From NCBI GenBank assembly GCA_002683775.1, contig NYTT01000002.1, positions 1-7,024 on the forward strand: DNA of 7,024 nt. Reading direction: 5' to 3'. Source of the DNA: Flavobacteriales bacterium (lineage in GTDB: Bacteria > Bacteroidota > Bacteroidia > Flavobacteriales > BACL11). Position numbers and translations under genes: made by a program. Below, piece by piece: positions 6,580-7,024 of this stretch (position 1 is its first letter; the number at the start of each line of letters is the position of its first letter). The notes below the pieces were generated by a model. That model did not search any database and was not told the DNA's origin. It saw nothing but the letters and a program-made list of their open reading frames with translations.

Positions 6580-7024
6580 CACCCTTAAATACATTCCAGA
6601 TTGTTAGAAAAACTACATTAATATCTAGTGGTAAAGACCAGTTTTCAATATACCAAACATCAAGTCTCACTCTCCCTTCCATATCTTCAATTTCTTTTGT
6701 CTCTCCCCTATACCCTCGAACTTGAGCTATACCTGTAATACCTGGCTTTACAAGCTGTCTTACCATATATTTATTAATTAAAGATGAATATTCTTCTGTG
6801 TGTAGCAACATGTGTGGACGAGGACCAACTATAGACATATCACCAGCAAGTACATTAATAAATTGTGGAAACTCATCAATTGATGATTTTCTAAGAAACT
6901 TACCAATTCTTGTTATTCTTGAATCCCCTTTTGAAGCTTGCTTAATATCTGAATCATCACTCAATCGCATTGATCTAAACTTGTAACATAAAAAAATTTC
7001 ATTATTTAATCCCGAACGTTCCTG
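6563..7024 (-). CDS. Polyprenyl-phosphate sugar-1-phosphate transferase (WcaJ-type), 5' part outside window
   Basis: The reading frame stays open to the window edge, so only the C-terminal 153 residues are present. The ATG at 6970 is the methionine of the conserved KFRSM motif, not a start. Visible family motifs of the bacterial sugar transferase domain are QERSGLN (1-7), YKFRSM (14-19), RITRIGKFLRKSSIDEFPQF (36-55, with the D50-E51 pair), NVLAGDMSIVGPRPH (57-71), VKPGITGIAQVRGYRGET (92-109) and DVWYIENWS (122-130). These inner-membrane enzymes move a hexose-1-phosphate from a nucleotide sugar to undecaprenyl phosphate, the first step of exopolysaccharide or capsule repeat-unit synthesis. Full-length WcaJ-type enzymes are about 450 residues with N-terminal membrane helices, so roughly 300 residues probably lie beyond 7024. 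Sugar specificity (glucose or galactose) is not readable. The TAG stop at 6563-6565 lies inside the following Wzi/RemB-like gene. Confidence 0.95.
   Translation of the reverse strand, partial: QERSGLNNEIFLCYKFRSMRLSDDSDIKQASKGDSRITRIGKFLRKSSIDEFPQFINVLAGDMSIVGPRPHMLLHTEEYSSLINKYMVRQLVKPGITGIAQVRGYRGETKEIEDMEGRVRLDVWYIENWSLPLDINVVFLTIWNVFKGDEKAY

Noticed and set aside
6968..6970. ATG at 6970 as the start of a short 135-residue sugar transferase.
   Set aside because: The frame continues upstream to the window edge with family motifs (QERSGLN, YKFRS), so this methionine is internal.
6798..6986. A + strand open frame of 62 codons antisense to the sugar transferase.
   Set aside because: It is opposite the most conserved motifs of a clear enzyme gene, and nothing suggests it is translated.

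Overview
The window is an AT-rich stretch (roughly one third G+C by eye, not computed) that looks like a Bacteroidota chromosome, most likely a flavobacterium-like member. Four independent signs point there: a TAnnTTTG-type -7 promoter element, weak or absent Shine-Dalgarno sites, a secreted protein with SprB repeats and a type IX secretion (T9SS) type A sorting domain, and an outer-membrane protein of the Wzi/RemB kind. Genes are densely packed. There is no RNA gene, insertion sequence, CRISPR array or other mobile element that I can see.

Layout: 1-140 is a leader region with one good promoter candidate. 141-3533 (+) encodes a 1130-residue T9SS cargo: signal peptide, small blue-copper (cupredoxin) domain, a domain I do not recognise, nine SprB-type repeats, an Ig-like domain and a C-terminal sorting domain. 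After 41 bases without a terminator, 3575-5182 (+) encodes an exported 535-residue protein with a duplicated TPR-like module and a SPOR-like C-terminus. These two genes probably form one transcription unit that ends at a strong intrinsic terminator at 5238-5262.

That terminator lies inside the coding sequence of the convergent gene at 5179-6579 (-), an outer-membrane beta-barrel protein of the Wzi/RemB type. The two convergent genes overlap by four bases, sharing their stop codons. The Wzi/RemB-like gene overlaps by 17 bases the end of an upstream polyprenyl-phosphate sugar-1-phosphate transferase (6563 to beyond 7024, -), whose N-terminal part lies outside the window. That pair looks like the end of a surface-polysaccharide operon.

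Taken together, this is a cell-surface region: a large secreted adhesin-like protein with a probable envelope partner on one strand, and exopolysaccharide initiation plus an outer-membrane surface-assembly or gliding-related barrel on the other. The individual families are known. The less ordinary points are the cupredoxin fused to an SprB-repeat array, two cysteine classes among the repeats, the internal duplication in the TPR/SPOR protein, and the terminator built into an opposing coding sequence. I do not see convincing evidence for a wholly new system.
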